Shown here piece by piece: positions 50,721 through 61,517 of a DNA stretch of 64,000 nucleotides (positions within the stretch are counted from its first letter, which is position 1; each line of letters opens with the position of its first letter). Origin of the DNA: Megaleporinus macrocephalus (lineage: Eukaryota; Chordata; Actinopteri; Characiformes; Anostomidae). Location of the stretch: positions 32,471,559-32,535,558 of the forward strand of contig CM038708.1 of NCBI GenBank assembly GCA_021613375.1, given 5' to 3'. The position numbers and the translations under genes were made by a program. Under the pieces are notes generated by a model. The model did not search any database. It saw only the letters and a list, made by a program, of their open reading frames with translations, and was not told the origin of the DNA.

Positions 50721-51644
50721 AGCACCTTCAAACTCTCAGTTAAACTTCCTGTGGCATTTTAAAAAAATCAGTTTCCATCCCCCAACCTGGTTTAACCATT
50801 TGCTGTGATGGCTTTATAACTCTGGCAGAGGCTGTGGACAAACAACTGTATTAAATGATATGATATGGTGTTTAATATGACCAGGGATATGAAAGGACAA
50901 TGTAGAAAAGGTCAGTTTTGATTTCAAGTTGAACTCTAAGAATAATCACTAGGATTGTGTTTGCACAGCATCAGCTATTAATGTCCAGTGCATAAAAGTG
51001 AAAACCAAAAAATGGGTTTAAGTGTGATTTGGATACTGTTGGCATATTGTGCAGTAGGGAATTTGGTTTTGTGTTTATACACTGCCTGTATGTCTTCTTT
51101 AATGATGTACAAAATGCTCTCCCTTCAGACCGACACCTGCTTAATCATTAATATGTTTTGTTAAATAATGTAAACTTGCTTTTCTAATACAAACATTTGG
51201 AGAAGCTAAGTAAACCCAAACCTTTAGCAACACACGCATCTGTTTGCTCTATTTTTTTATAGTGCTTCGAAGGTGCTGTACATGTTACCAGAAGCTTATT
51301 CATATCACTCTGATACGGAGAGCAGGTGTTGCTCATTAGATTAACCTTTGTGTAATAAGCATTTGGCGCAGGGCTGGGTTTCATTGCCACACAGGCTTGG
51401 CCTCCCTGCATGTTGGACAATTGGTACATATTGGTGCAATTTCATTCTCTCAGTAGGCGTGTTCATCCAGTCGTATGCAAAGATTTAGATGCTCCTGGTT
51501 TTTGTATGTGCCATTATTTTAGGGGAAATAAGACATGAAGACTTTTATGTTTAGATTTTAGTTAATAAATAAAAATCGTATACTAAAATTTGCAGTGAAA
51601 TGCTGTATATGTATTTACACTGTTTGTGTGTGTGTGTGTTTCAG

Positions 51645-51773
51645 ATGCCATACACCCCGGCGCTTGCCTTGCAGCTACAGATTTTGTGTGTAACAACGGT
51701 GACTGTATCGATTCCAGTCTGGTGTGTGATAATAAGGCCGATTGTGCTGATAGATCTGATGAGATCGACTGCT
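51645..51773 (+). CDS. malrd1: malrd1 exon 16: LDLa5
   Basis: Phase 1 in and out, 129 nt, residues 1029-1071, a symmetric one-module exon. After NAIHPGA it encodes CLAATDFVCNNGDC and CDNKADCADRSDEIDC: six Cys and a full acidic calcium site. The acceptor gtgtgtgtgtgtttcag follows a short (GT)n run; donor gtgagt. Confidence 0.91.
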
Positions 51774-52627
51774 GTGAGTACATCTAACACCTGTTATAGC
51801 AACGTCACCTTCAGTTAGAGAATGTAATTGTAGTTTTACGTTGCTTTGCACGTTTACACTGGAATTTTAAGTTTAGGTTCATAGTCTTAAGGACTGTATT
51901 TTTAAGGTACGTTTACTTTATCTGTACTTCAGGGGAGCAGTATCTTTTTCTGACAATGTACTTAATCTCCTGAAGTTGAGAATTATTACTTACTATTATA
52001 CTATTGTTTGTTCTGTACTATATAAAAGAAATTGTATAACTACATTACTAAATGGTACAGCTGTCTTTTATAGCCTAATATAGTACAGTCTAATTAAACT
52101 CAATAATTATACTGTAATGCATGTATAAAAACAGGTGTTCACTATTAAGCAGATAAGATTAAATAAAATAAAATATCTAAATAAATGACAAATATATCTG
52201 ATGTTACAAGGCAATAAATCAAAATAAATAAACTACACTTCACAGTAATGTTACATATTTAGACAGGCAAACTAAATGGTAATATATTCAAAGTAAATCT
52301 TACCAAGAAAACCACACAAAGACATGTACAATCCATATAACCAGATACATACTATTACATACATACAAATAAACTATTGTGTCTTTTTATCACCTTTTTT
52401 ACCTTATATACCTCTTACTTGGAGGTATTTTCATTAAACTCTCCTCGTTAAATGTTTGGCATTATAATGAAATTTAGTCACTTTGTTACTCGACTGGATC
52501 TAAAACAAGATGGTTTAATTGTTTTACGAGAGCTTTTTTAGTTTTTCAGTTTGTTTTGATGTCAAGAAAACATTTCTTTTCCACATAGCAAGACTATACA
52601 GAATAATAACGTTATGAATACAAATGT

Positions 52628-52664
<37 letters not shown>

Positions 52665-52796
52665 GCTAATGTTCAGCCACCAGTTCCTGCTTGAAGAGAC
52701 CAGCTAAATAGAATATTGCATTAGATTCTGTGAGACTGGAAGTGTGCAGCTATTTTTTATAGAAGAAATGGATCCTTTCTGCTTTGTGTCCTCCAG
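51774..52796. other. intron 16
   Basis: AT-rich; contains (AT)n at 52630-52661. Nothing else recognised. Confidence 0.6.
52630..52661. repeat. (AT)n microsatellite
   Basis: About 16 AT units seen directly. Confidence 0.9.
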
Positions 52797-52949
52797 CTAG
52801 CCTGGCAGGAGCCTGTAATTTTAACATGCCTGAGGACCAGTGGGAGCTCCAGTGTCAGTTGCAGCAGGACCAGAATGATGATTTTGACTGGCAGATTGGT
52901 CAAGGTCAGACGAGCCAAGGAACCGGACCCTCCACTGACCACAGCCCTG
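52797..52949 (+). CDS. malrd1: malrd1 exon 17: N-terminal part of MAM6
   Basis: Phase 1 in and out, 153 nt, residues 1072-1122. It encodes SLAGACNFNMPEDQWELQ, then CQLQQDQNDDFDWQIGQG and TGPSTDHSP. The first MAM block is altered: the usual LCxW reads W then C (WELQC), so the Trp precedes the Cys. The length is identical to exon 1. Acceptor gtgtcctccag, donor gtaggt. Confidence 0.89.
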
Positions 52950-53465
52950 GTAGGTGCTGCTGGTGTAAAACAGCAGTCTTTAAAAGAGAAGGAGAGAAAA
53001 AAAGACCCAGTATGAGGTTTACTTGGACTGGTACATAGAAAGTACATATGTTGTGCATAGAAAAAGTAGCGTATGTAATGTGAAGTAATGATGATGAGAA
53101 AGGTCACCAGTTGCGTCAGACGGTCTTCCATAGACCAGCACGTTCTTTGGTGAAGCTGATGTCTCTGTAATCAGCAGCTGATTAGGTGGCTTCACGCATT
53201 TTGAATGGTACTGAATTACTGTGGCATTCTAGTGTCATTACAGGAATTCCTAGAGAGGAAATTGAGCCATTCTTCCAGTTATTGAACTCCTTAGGGGGGT
53301 AATCAAGGCTGCAGTGAGGGATCACAGGATGAATAGAAAGACTACTGCAGTGTAATGCGATATCTAAAAAACCTGCATAAAAATAGATTATCTACTATAA
53401 ATGTATATATAATCTACTAAACACACAGACAAAGGTTTTAAATAACATATACTGTGAGTGAAATT

Positions 53466-53800
53466 ATGTAGTGGTTAGCACTGTCGCCTCACAGCAAGAT
53501 GATCTGGGTTGGATTCCCGGTCCGGGCTGTTCTGTGTGGAGTGTGCAGGTTCTCCCCGTGCTTGAGTGGATTACCTCCGGCTACTCCGGTTTCCTCTCAC
53601 AGTCCCAATACATGCTAGGTTGAGCGGTCACTCTAAATTGTCCGTAGGTGTGAGTGTGTGAGTGAATGTGTGTTGACCATGGCGACCTGTCCATGGTGTA
53701 CCCCACTATGCTGGGATTGGCTCCAGCCCCTCCGTGACCCTGACTAGCGAGATAAAGCAGAAGATAAATGCATGGAGGGATGGACGGATGGATGGATGAG
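53466..53800 (+). mobile_element. tRNA-related SINE-like repeat, copy 2
   Basis: tagtggttagcactgtcgcc (A-box-like) and ggttggattcccggtcc (B-box-like), then ctgtgtggagtgtgcaggtt, tccggtttcctctcacagtc and ggattggctccagcccctc, ending in a (GATG)n tail. It is more complete than copy 1 at 44975. Confidence 0.7.
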
Positions 53801-53886
53801 TGAAATTAGTGCTTTACTCCCTTAACCCCTTAAAGGACACATATGTGGGTTAAATCCACATTCCAGCTTCTCACTATTATAATTAC

Positions 53887-54010
53887 AGTTGTATGCAAAA
53901 GTTTGGGCACCGCTGTGTAATCACACTCCTGCACATTTTAATGCACAGTTACTGGTAATTTGGGGGAAATTATATAAAATATGGCCTGCAGAAATAAATT
54001 AGATGCGAAT
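53887..54010. mobile_element. Tc1/mariner-like terminal fragment
   Basis: cagttgtatgcaaaagtttg followed by ggcaccgctgtgtaatcac is a typical fish Tc1-like terminus; compare the one at 3197. No coding part. Confidence 0.5.
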
Positions 54011-54547
54011 GTACATTGGAATTGTGGGATTGTTTTCCCGCAAATTAATGGACATTGTGGACTAAACTTTGCACTAACTACACAATGTGCATAAGTTAAT
54101 TAAGAAATAATTCATTGTTTTTTACTAAGCTACTTCTCCCAGTCTGGGCATTGTTAGTCCATCAACATAAAAAACAGATCTGTATAAGTAATGAGTAAGC
54201 ATAATTTACTTGAATGCCTATGGTTGAATATTTCCATATATATTAGAGTGCTTATATTATTACAATTCATTAATTATATCTTGATGTTAGATGTGCTTAC
54301 GTGTCCTGTTAATACGTAATACAAATAAAAAAGGTCCCATTCTGTATCCACAGGGAGATTTCTGTGTAGGTCTTGCTGTGACTAATTCACCTGTGAATTA
54401 TTACATTGATATGATAGAAGAGTCTACAATTAGGCTACATATAGACTGCAAGTGATTTAATGTCTGGAATGAAGATGACATACAAGTGCACTCACATGTA
54501 TGACATTTCACACCCTCTCCTGTGTTTGTGATGGTGAACCATGTAAG

Positions 54548-54705
54548 ACGGGTCGGGCAGCTACCTCTATGTGAACTCAGCCGTGCAGCGAATGGGGGAC
54601 ATTGCCAGGGTAACCACCCAGCAGGAGTTTCCCGCCAGTGTTGGTCTGTGCCATCTGCGTTTCTGGTTCCACATGCATGGCTCTAAACACATGGGCACGC
54701 TGAAG
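54548..54705 (+). CDS. malrd1: malrd1 exon 18: middle of MAM6
   Basis: Phase 1 in, phase 0 out, 158 nt, residues 1123-1175. It encodes DGSGSYLYVNSAVQRMGDI and CHLRFWFHMHGSKHMGTLK, the central MAM block. The acceptor is atgtaag with a purine-containing stretch before it; the pyrimidine-rich part lies about 20-30 bp upstream. The AG was chosen because it is the only one that keeps the phase and yields DGSGSYLY. Donor gtgaga. Confidence 0.87.
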
Positions 54706-57659
54706 GTGAGAAAGAAGGAGAAACACAAAGAGGGTAGGGTCACCTGTCGAGTGTAAAATACGTTATTGTTTGGCAAGAAAGCTGAGTTTTGCTGGACTGG
54801 ATGAGAAATTAGATCTACATTAACTAAAGATACCAAGTTATTGTTTTTGACCCATACTCATTTATTTTATGTACTGCTGAGTATCACTTTGGTACATCTC
54901 TTGAAATGTCTTTATTTCAATTCTCTTCATTATTTAATATTCCACGTGTTCATGAAAAATCTTGCTTAATGAACACAAATATGTTCCTGACTGCAAATGT
55001 TCACAAATGTCAATAGTTTCTATTTAATGTCATAGTAAATACAATTGTGACCCGTGTTGTGCATTAGAAGGGGTTAATTTATTTTTTATTAAAAAACTAA
55101 AACAAAACTGAAATCAGGATTTGTGACGATCAAAAAAAAAGTAAATTGAGGATTTCATGGAAGCTTGTTTTTAATTAATTTAACATATAGAAAATAAAAT
55201 ATCAGTCAGGTCACTTTTGACCCAGGTTGTGTATCAAAGCGTTAATCAATAAAATAACAGCTCAGAGCATCACCAAAACTTGTGAGGTCAAAGCAGAAAA
55301 GCAGCTTTCATTTTCAAAAAAGAAAACACACACAAGCCTGAATATACTTTACGTCAGTCACCCTTTATTAATCTGATTAAGTCAATGAATTACAAGTGCT
55401 TGTCAATCCAATTTCCATTCAGAATGTGCTAACATACTGAGACCCAGGTTTAACAGCATTGCAGTATGTCACATCATAGTATTAAGCATATCGCAAATCT
55501 TCAGCTGTCAGAATAGAATTGTCACATCTCAACTCAGGCATCATTTTGTGGGGCCTGTACTGATTCCATCCACTAGTGATCACAAATGCATTATAACTAC
55601 ACTTTTGGCAAAAGTTACTGAGTTCAAATGGACATGGTATTATTGATGCAATGTCAGGTTTAATAGGGTTTATCAGCTTTGAACAAGTCAGTCAATGGTC
55701 TGTCATAAAGGCCTAAAAGCTGGTCAAACCAATTGTATGAACCTAAAAAAACCTAAATATATACTAGTTGTTAATAATCATTTCAATTTTGTTTATGGAA
55801 ATAGTCATATAGTTATGAGACTGTACCAGTTTGTATGATGTTGCATAGCAATGGTTTAATGCAAAAACCTTTTAAAGAGACTTTGTTGATCTGATTACCA
55901 CCTGTACAATAGCACTGAGGTCCACGCACATCCTTATAGGATTAGTAATAATATAATACCAGCCTTTACTCTAGGTTATGTTCATAAGGCTACATAGCAA
56001 TGATGTAAGTCATGACAATTGTTAGACCTAGTTAAATACTTATAAATGGTTATAACAATAAATGGCACTTATCATAAAGGCTACTTTTGTCAACTTTAGT
56101 GTCAAGCTGACACCTGTGGCAGGTTTTTGATGACATTAGGTTGTATAACACTTTCTGGGGCAGAGTTATGAAAGCTGACTGTTTAGTGGCATTGTGGTCA
56201 CTGCACAGTTTGTCTCCTGTTTTGAGTAGTGTTCATTTCACATACAATTTTTAAAATACTATGCTAACACATTAAGTCATTCCCAAAGATTAACTGTCCT
56301 ACAGCAAGACATGTGTACAAGGAGAATTAAAAGAATGACAGAAAGTGAAGAGGTGACGCCAGGAAGCAGCATTTTGAGTGCCAGAACGTTTAGGAAAACA
56401 AGATTGCACAGTTTATTACAAATGACATGAAATATGCAGAACACATTTCAGTGTTGGACATTTCCATTAGGACTGTTTTTTAAGGGGCACAGAAAAAATA
56501 CACAGGCCTGTCAGTACCGTATCATGCCTTTGTCCTGGTGATTCATAAAGATCTTTTAAGAATGATCATGATACTTATTTCACACATTACTCAGTTATTA
56601 CAGAGTATCAGTATCAAAACATTCACAGTATAAGTAGAATTTTCCAGAAAGTGTTGAGGTGCTTTTAGAAGGGCTCACCTTTGTTGTGTAATGTAATTTA
56701 CATTATGTGTTTGGCATAATTAAAATAACTCTACAAATTTGACTACAAAGTCAATTTTCTTTATCATTTCACCAATGAAATTGTTATGAAACAGGCTACT
56801 GTCAAACAAAGACCTGTGTCACAGACATTATGTAAACTGGACACTGAAGTTGATAAAAGGTGCCACTATGGCAACAGCCGCTTATTAGAGTAAGCCTTTA
56901 TAAATGTTTATGTAGATTTACGTCAGTAGCCATGAAGACATTATGTGTGTGATTAACCACCAATGTAATTAGGAAGGCTTTTTTGTAAGGGTACATAGCA
57001 ATTACATATGTCTTTTAGATTTTACAGGGTTTTAGAACTATTAGAACTACATGGTTATGTAGGTTTATGCCAGATGTCATGAAAGCCTTATGTAATTTTC
57101 ATGTAGCCTTATAATTATGTTGGTGGCTAATTAGACACACAAGGCCTTCAGGACAGTTCCTAAACCCCAACCAATGGGAGAACTAGGATCTACCTAGACA
57201 GCTATAAAATGTTAAACTTAATTTCCATTCCAACCAACACAAATAATCAAGCAAGAGTACAATACTGGCAGAGAAACAAAATACACTAAATAAACTAAAC
57301 TGAAAATCACAGACATTTTCATTTTTTAATTCTCCGAAATCTAGGCCTTCTCTGAAGATCTAGAATTCCCCTAAGGGTTTCCAACCTGTAATTGTACTCG
57401 TAATTAATTACATAGTAAGCTATATTTACATTTAATTTGCATTCTATATTTACAGGTTTAATTCTGCACTTCTGAATTTTTCTGAATCTTTCCAGCAGTC
57501 ATTTTAGGCTGCTATGAATAAGAAGTAATGAGTAACGACAGCTAACAAGTAGAGCAACGTGAAAGTGTGTGTAGAAGAGTGTGTTGATATGCACTGTGAT
57601 GCCGTTCAGGTTTGTTATGTCCTGAAGGTTGGTACTGAGCTCTGGCCGGTACGTTTCAG
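54706..57659. other. intron 18
   Basis: About 3 kb, AT-rich. The only structure seen is a diverged inverted repeat centred near 56460, noted separately. No exon or gene. Confidence 0.5.
55970..57140. repeat. diverged long inverted repeat, probable DNA element
   Basis: The stretch around 56090-56125, read in reverse (cagcttgacactaaagttga), matches gtaaactggacactgaagtt near 56835, with similar text on both sides (ttataa...taggt, acatagcaat). The centre is near 56460. The limits are uncertain. Confidence 0.4.
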
Positions 57660-57861
57660 GTGTTCACAGTGAGCCGAAGCGGCATTCCCCTGCTGATGTG
57701 GGCAACCAGCGGTAACCATGGATCCAGCTGGCGCTATGGTAACGTGGTACTGTCCAACCCACTGCCCTTCAGAGTGACCTTTCAAGCGGAGGTGGGAGGG
57801 GACCAGTGGACAGACATCGCTATTGACGACCTCTCCTTCACCAAAGAGTGTGCCATTGGAG
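57660..57861 (+). CDS. malrd1: malrd1 exon 19: C-terminal part of MAM6
   Basis: Phase 0 in, phase 1 out, 202 nt, residues 1176-1242. It encodes VFTVSRSGIPLLMWATSGNH, SSWRYGNVVLSNPLPFRVTF and [13 protein letters not shown], the last MAM strands and Cys, then AIG. Acceptor acgtttcag, donor gtgctg (weak consensus beyond GT). Confidence 0.9.
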
Positions 57862-59039
57862 GTGCTGTACTTTTCTTATTTACTTTCTTTTCTGTGTCTT
57901 CTTTTTAATCTCTGTCTGTGGTAACTACCTCCAAATGTTCTGTGTCTGAAGTTCAATTTTTTTAATTTTGCACTGGAGCTGCGAGACTAATGTAGATTAA
58001 GAAACGGAACCTTATCAGAACCAAATCACATTGTTACATTATACTTACATTATATCATGTGGTGTATGGATAGTGGAACCACAAGCAGGTCTGCTGAGAT
58101 TACTAAACTAAACCTAGTTTGAGGCAGGCGCACATGCCAAGAATGTTCCAACCGCTTCTGTTTGCAGCTTGTGGCTACTGTAAACCTAAGAATTTGTTGT
58201 AACTTGGTGCTCACAAAATAAATACATTTGAAGGACATTTGTTCAGTAGGTTCACCTCTAGCGGCTTGTATGTAAGAGTGTACTGCAAAGACAGGAGCAT
58301 GTTTGCTACAGGTATACACAGTCTCGCGCTACAACTATGCTACAACCTGTAATCTGCCCTATTTGATCAGAGACATCAAGTGTTTAAATTATCCAAAGGA
58401 CAGAACTGCTCTTTGATAAGTATTTTTATGACAATGATATTGTGGATACAAGACAGTTTTGATCAACAAATCTCTTCTTCTGTGTTTTAGCTGATACTCT
58501 CATCTCATACAAGACTGAACCTGGCTTCTAATTCCCTAGCTTCTAGTTCAAATGTTCCCATTCCACCTTAAACAGTGCAGTAGTTACATTCTGGCACTGT
58601 AGACCAAAGTCATTCCTTTGCTGCCATGTTTGTTTAATGGGACAGTCGCTTCACTGACGTATTTGAGTTCCATGCTCAGGCTTGGTGAGTGATTATACTA
58701 GATCTCTTCAAGCTTGCCTAGGCAGGTTCAGGTGCCAGTGTATGGTACGGAGCTGTCACACTAGTCAAACAAACTGGACTTTGGGGGTCAAAATTAGGTG
58801 CAATACAGTGAGCACACCCTCAGGCTGGCAGTTTGCGATGCTAGTTGGTGTACACAAGCTTCGGTATCTTCTTAGTTACATTAAAGAATCTAAGAAAGTG
58901 GCTGTCTTGGCTGATACACTGCATTTGAGGTCCCTTTAGCTGTACAGAACGAGGGGTCCCTCTTTCGAAAACACCGTCAGTTCATTCAGAGAGTTTGGTG
59001 GCTCCTTTAAGGCTTTCTGTGTGCTGCTGTGATTTCTAT

Positions 59040-60060
59040 CACTTTATTAAAGATTAACGAGGCTTCCTTAATGATTGGATGTACCATAATCCAAGAAGTC
59101 TTTAGTCCCTCAGGCCATCAGACTGTTTAACTTACCCCAACACAGTAAAAAACAATAATCACCGGACCCCTATATCAGTTATCAGACACTGTTATACTCC
59201 GGACCTCTGTATCAGTTATCACACACTGTTATACTCCAGACATTGTATCAGTTATCAGACACTGTTATACTCTGGACCTCTGTATCAGTTATCAGACACT
59301 GTTATACTCCAGACATTGTATCAGTTATCACACACTGTTATACTCCAGACATTGTATCAGTTATCAGACACTGTTATACTCTGGACCTCTGTATCAGTTA
59401 TCAGACACTGTTATACTCCGGACCTCTGTATCGGTTGTCAGACACTGTTATACTCCGGACCTTTGTATCAGTTCTCAGACACTGTTATATTCCGAACCTC
59501 TGTATCAGTTATCAGACACTTTTATATTCCAGACATTGTATCAGTTATCAGACACTGTTATACTCCGGACCTCTGTATCAGTTATCACACACTGTTATAC
59601 TCCGGACCTTGTATCAGTTATCAGACACTGTTAAATTCCGGACCTCTGTATCAGCTCTCAGACACTGTTATACCTTGGACATTGTATCAGTTATCAGACA
59701 CTGTTATACTCCGGACCTTTGTATCAGTTATCAGACACTGTTATACTCCGGACCTTTGTATCAGTTATCAGACACTGTTATACTCCAGACCTTTGTATCA
59801 GTTTTTAGACTGTATCGTATTATATATTTATTTCAGATTTATCTGTATAATTGTATGTCATATATAACTGTACTGTTAACTATATATAGTAATGACTATA
59901 CTGTCACTATGCCTATTATATTATACACCATGTAAACACTTTTTTTTGCACTGCCAACTGCACAACTGCATAAGTGTCTGATACACTTAACTGCACTCAT
60001 CACGCATACCCACTGGAAAACTTCTTCTATTTCTATTGTGTATATAACATATTCTATTTA
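59040..60060. repeat. possible LINE 3' region holding a 36/37-bp minisatellite
   Basis: agtccctcaggccatcagac then tgtttaac before the array, and tatataacatattctattta after it, resemble the coding end and 3' UTR of fish LINEs. The assignment is from composition and phrase memory. Confidence 0.4.
59165..59815. repeat. 36/37-bp minisatellite, about 18 copies
   Basis: The unit is tatcagttatcagacactgt plus tatactccggacctctg (37 bp), with 36-bp variants ending cagacattg. It lies in intron 19. It keeps frames open for up to 230 codons (59243-59935), as expected for a repeat lacking stops, and is not a gene. Confidence 0.93.
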
Positions 60061-60083
60061 TTTTATGTTGTAATGTTTTTCAG

Positions 60084-60362
60084 CCCCTGTCACCGCCATT
60101 CCACCAACATGTGACCCAGGCTACTTCCAATGTGTGTACTTGTTGGAGTGCGTGCCACTGAGCTGGCGGTGTGACGGTGAGGCAGACTGTGTGGACCGCT
60201 CGGATGAGGAGGAGTGTGTGAGTGTGTTCCCAGGGACAGTGCCCCCTCAAAGCGGCTGTGAGGACAGACAGTACCGCTGCGCCAGTGGCATCTGCCTCCC
60301 CTCACTGCTGCGCTGCGACACCATACCAGACTGCCCTGACGGAGAGGATGAATACGGATGTC
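60084..60362 (+). CDS. malrd1: malrd1 exon 20: LDLa6 and LDLa7 in one exon
   Basis: Phase 1 in and out, 279 nt, residues 1243-1335. After a short lead comes LDLa6, CDPGYFQCVYLLEC and CDGEADCVDRSDEEEC, a 13-residue linker VSVFPGTVPPQSG, and LDLa7, CEDRQYRCASGIC and CDTIPDCPDGEDEYGC. Both keep six Cys and the acidic calcium site. Two modules sharing one exon with no intron between them is unique in this window. Acceptor gtttttcag, donor gtaaga. Confidence 0.92.
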
Positions 60363-60388
60363 GTAAGACACTAAGACGTTCTCAAACA

Positions 60389-60405
60389 CACACACACACA
60401 CACAC
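60389..60405. repeat. (CA)n microsatellite
   Basis: Short CA run 30 bp after exon 20. Confidence 0.8.
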
Positions 60406-61141
60406 AAAGGTGCAAAACAGCATTCAGCTTCCAGAACCAGTTAAAAGTTTGGGCATGTATATCTATTAGTGTTTTTGTTGTGATTATTGTTATTAATGGT
60501 ATCAAAGTTAAAAAGCTAATAATGCATTAATTAATTATTAATGTTTCTATTATTAATTAGAATTTATTAATATTTCCTTCCCCGTTGTTTGTACATATGT
60601 CGCTATGACTGACTCTATGTAGTCCTTTCATTCAGATACAGCTTAATAGACAAGCAGTTTCCCTTTACGACTGTCTCAATTATGCCAAAATTATTTCCAT
60701 CTGCTGTAATGCTGAGAATTTTTTATCACCAAACTACAAGCAGAACCCAGAACTGATGGCAGTAATTCAGCAGGCACACCGGGAAGTGCTCACAGGAAAA
60801 AAAAGCAATAGCCAAGTGGAAAACTCCAGGACAGAGAACCATGACTGTCTGAATGATATAGGACATATAGGTCATTCTGCTGAATTGGTTTAAAGTCAGA
60901 GTTCAATACACGTTTAACAGGACTTTTAATGGACTTTTAGAGTCTATTGAAATGTAGCCCCCCACCCCCACACCGCCTTTGACTTGATTACTCTTTACAT
61001 AAGCAATAAGCAGCTTCCTTTCCAACATGACTGGAGAAGACACACATGTACTAAGAGCTTATTTGCTGCTGAAAAGTGTTTGTTAGGGGACATAACAGCA
61101 AAAGACATAACAGTATGACACATTCTGCAAAAACCTTTGCA

Positions 61142-61143
<2 letters not shown>

Positions 61144-61187
<44 letters not shown>

Positions 61188-61390
61188 TCTTTCTCCCTCT
61201 CCCCCCCTCTCTCTCTCCCCCCCCTCACTCTCTCTCTCTCTCTCCCTCTCTCCCTCTCTCTCTCTGTCTTTCTCGATTTCTCTCCATCTATCTCCGTCTG
61301 TCTCTCTATGTTGTACTCAATCTCTATCTCTCCTCTACTCTCTCTATATGTCTCTATCTCTATTTATCTCTCCCCCTCTGTCCCTCTGTA
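61144..61390. repeat. polypyrimidine tract next to the exon 21 acceptor
   Basis: About 240 bp almost wholly C/T, starting with (TC)n and ending at the exon 21 acceptor tctgtag. It acts as an extended polypyrimidine tract. Confidence 0.9.
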
Positions 61391-61391
61391 G

Positions 61392-61517
61392 CCCTTGTAC
61401 AGTGTGAGAATGAGGAACTGGTGTGTGAGACTACTGGTAGCTGTGTACCGCGCCACAGGCGATGTGATCGTACTGAAGACTGCCTTCCCTTTAACCCTGA
61501 TGAGTCCAGCTGCTATG
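61392..61517 (+). CDS. malrd1: malrd1 exon 21: LDLa8
   Basis: Phase 1 in and out, 126 nt, residues 1336-1377. It encodes CENEELVCETTGSC and VPRHRRCDRTEDC, then LPFNPDESSC. Six Cys are present but the calcium loop is longer than usual (six residues between DC and DE), so calcium binding may differ. The acceptor ends a polypyrimidine run of about 240 bp. Donor gtaaca. Confidence 0.87.

Noticed and set aside
59243..59935. 230-codon open frame
   Set aside because: It is a read-through of the 36/37-bp minisatellite; a second frame gives a 183-codon protein from the same repeats.
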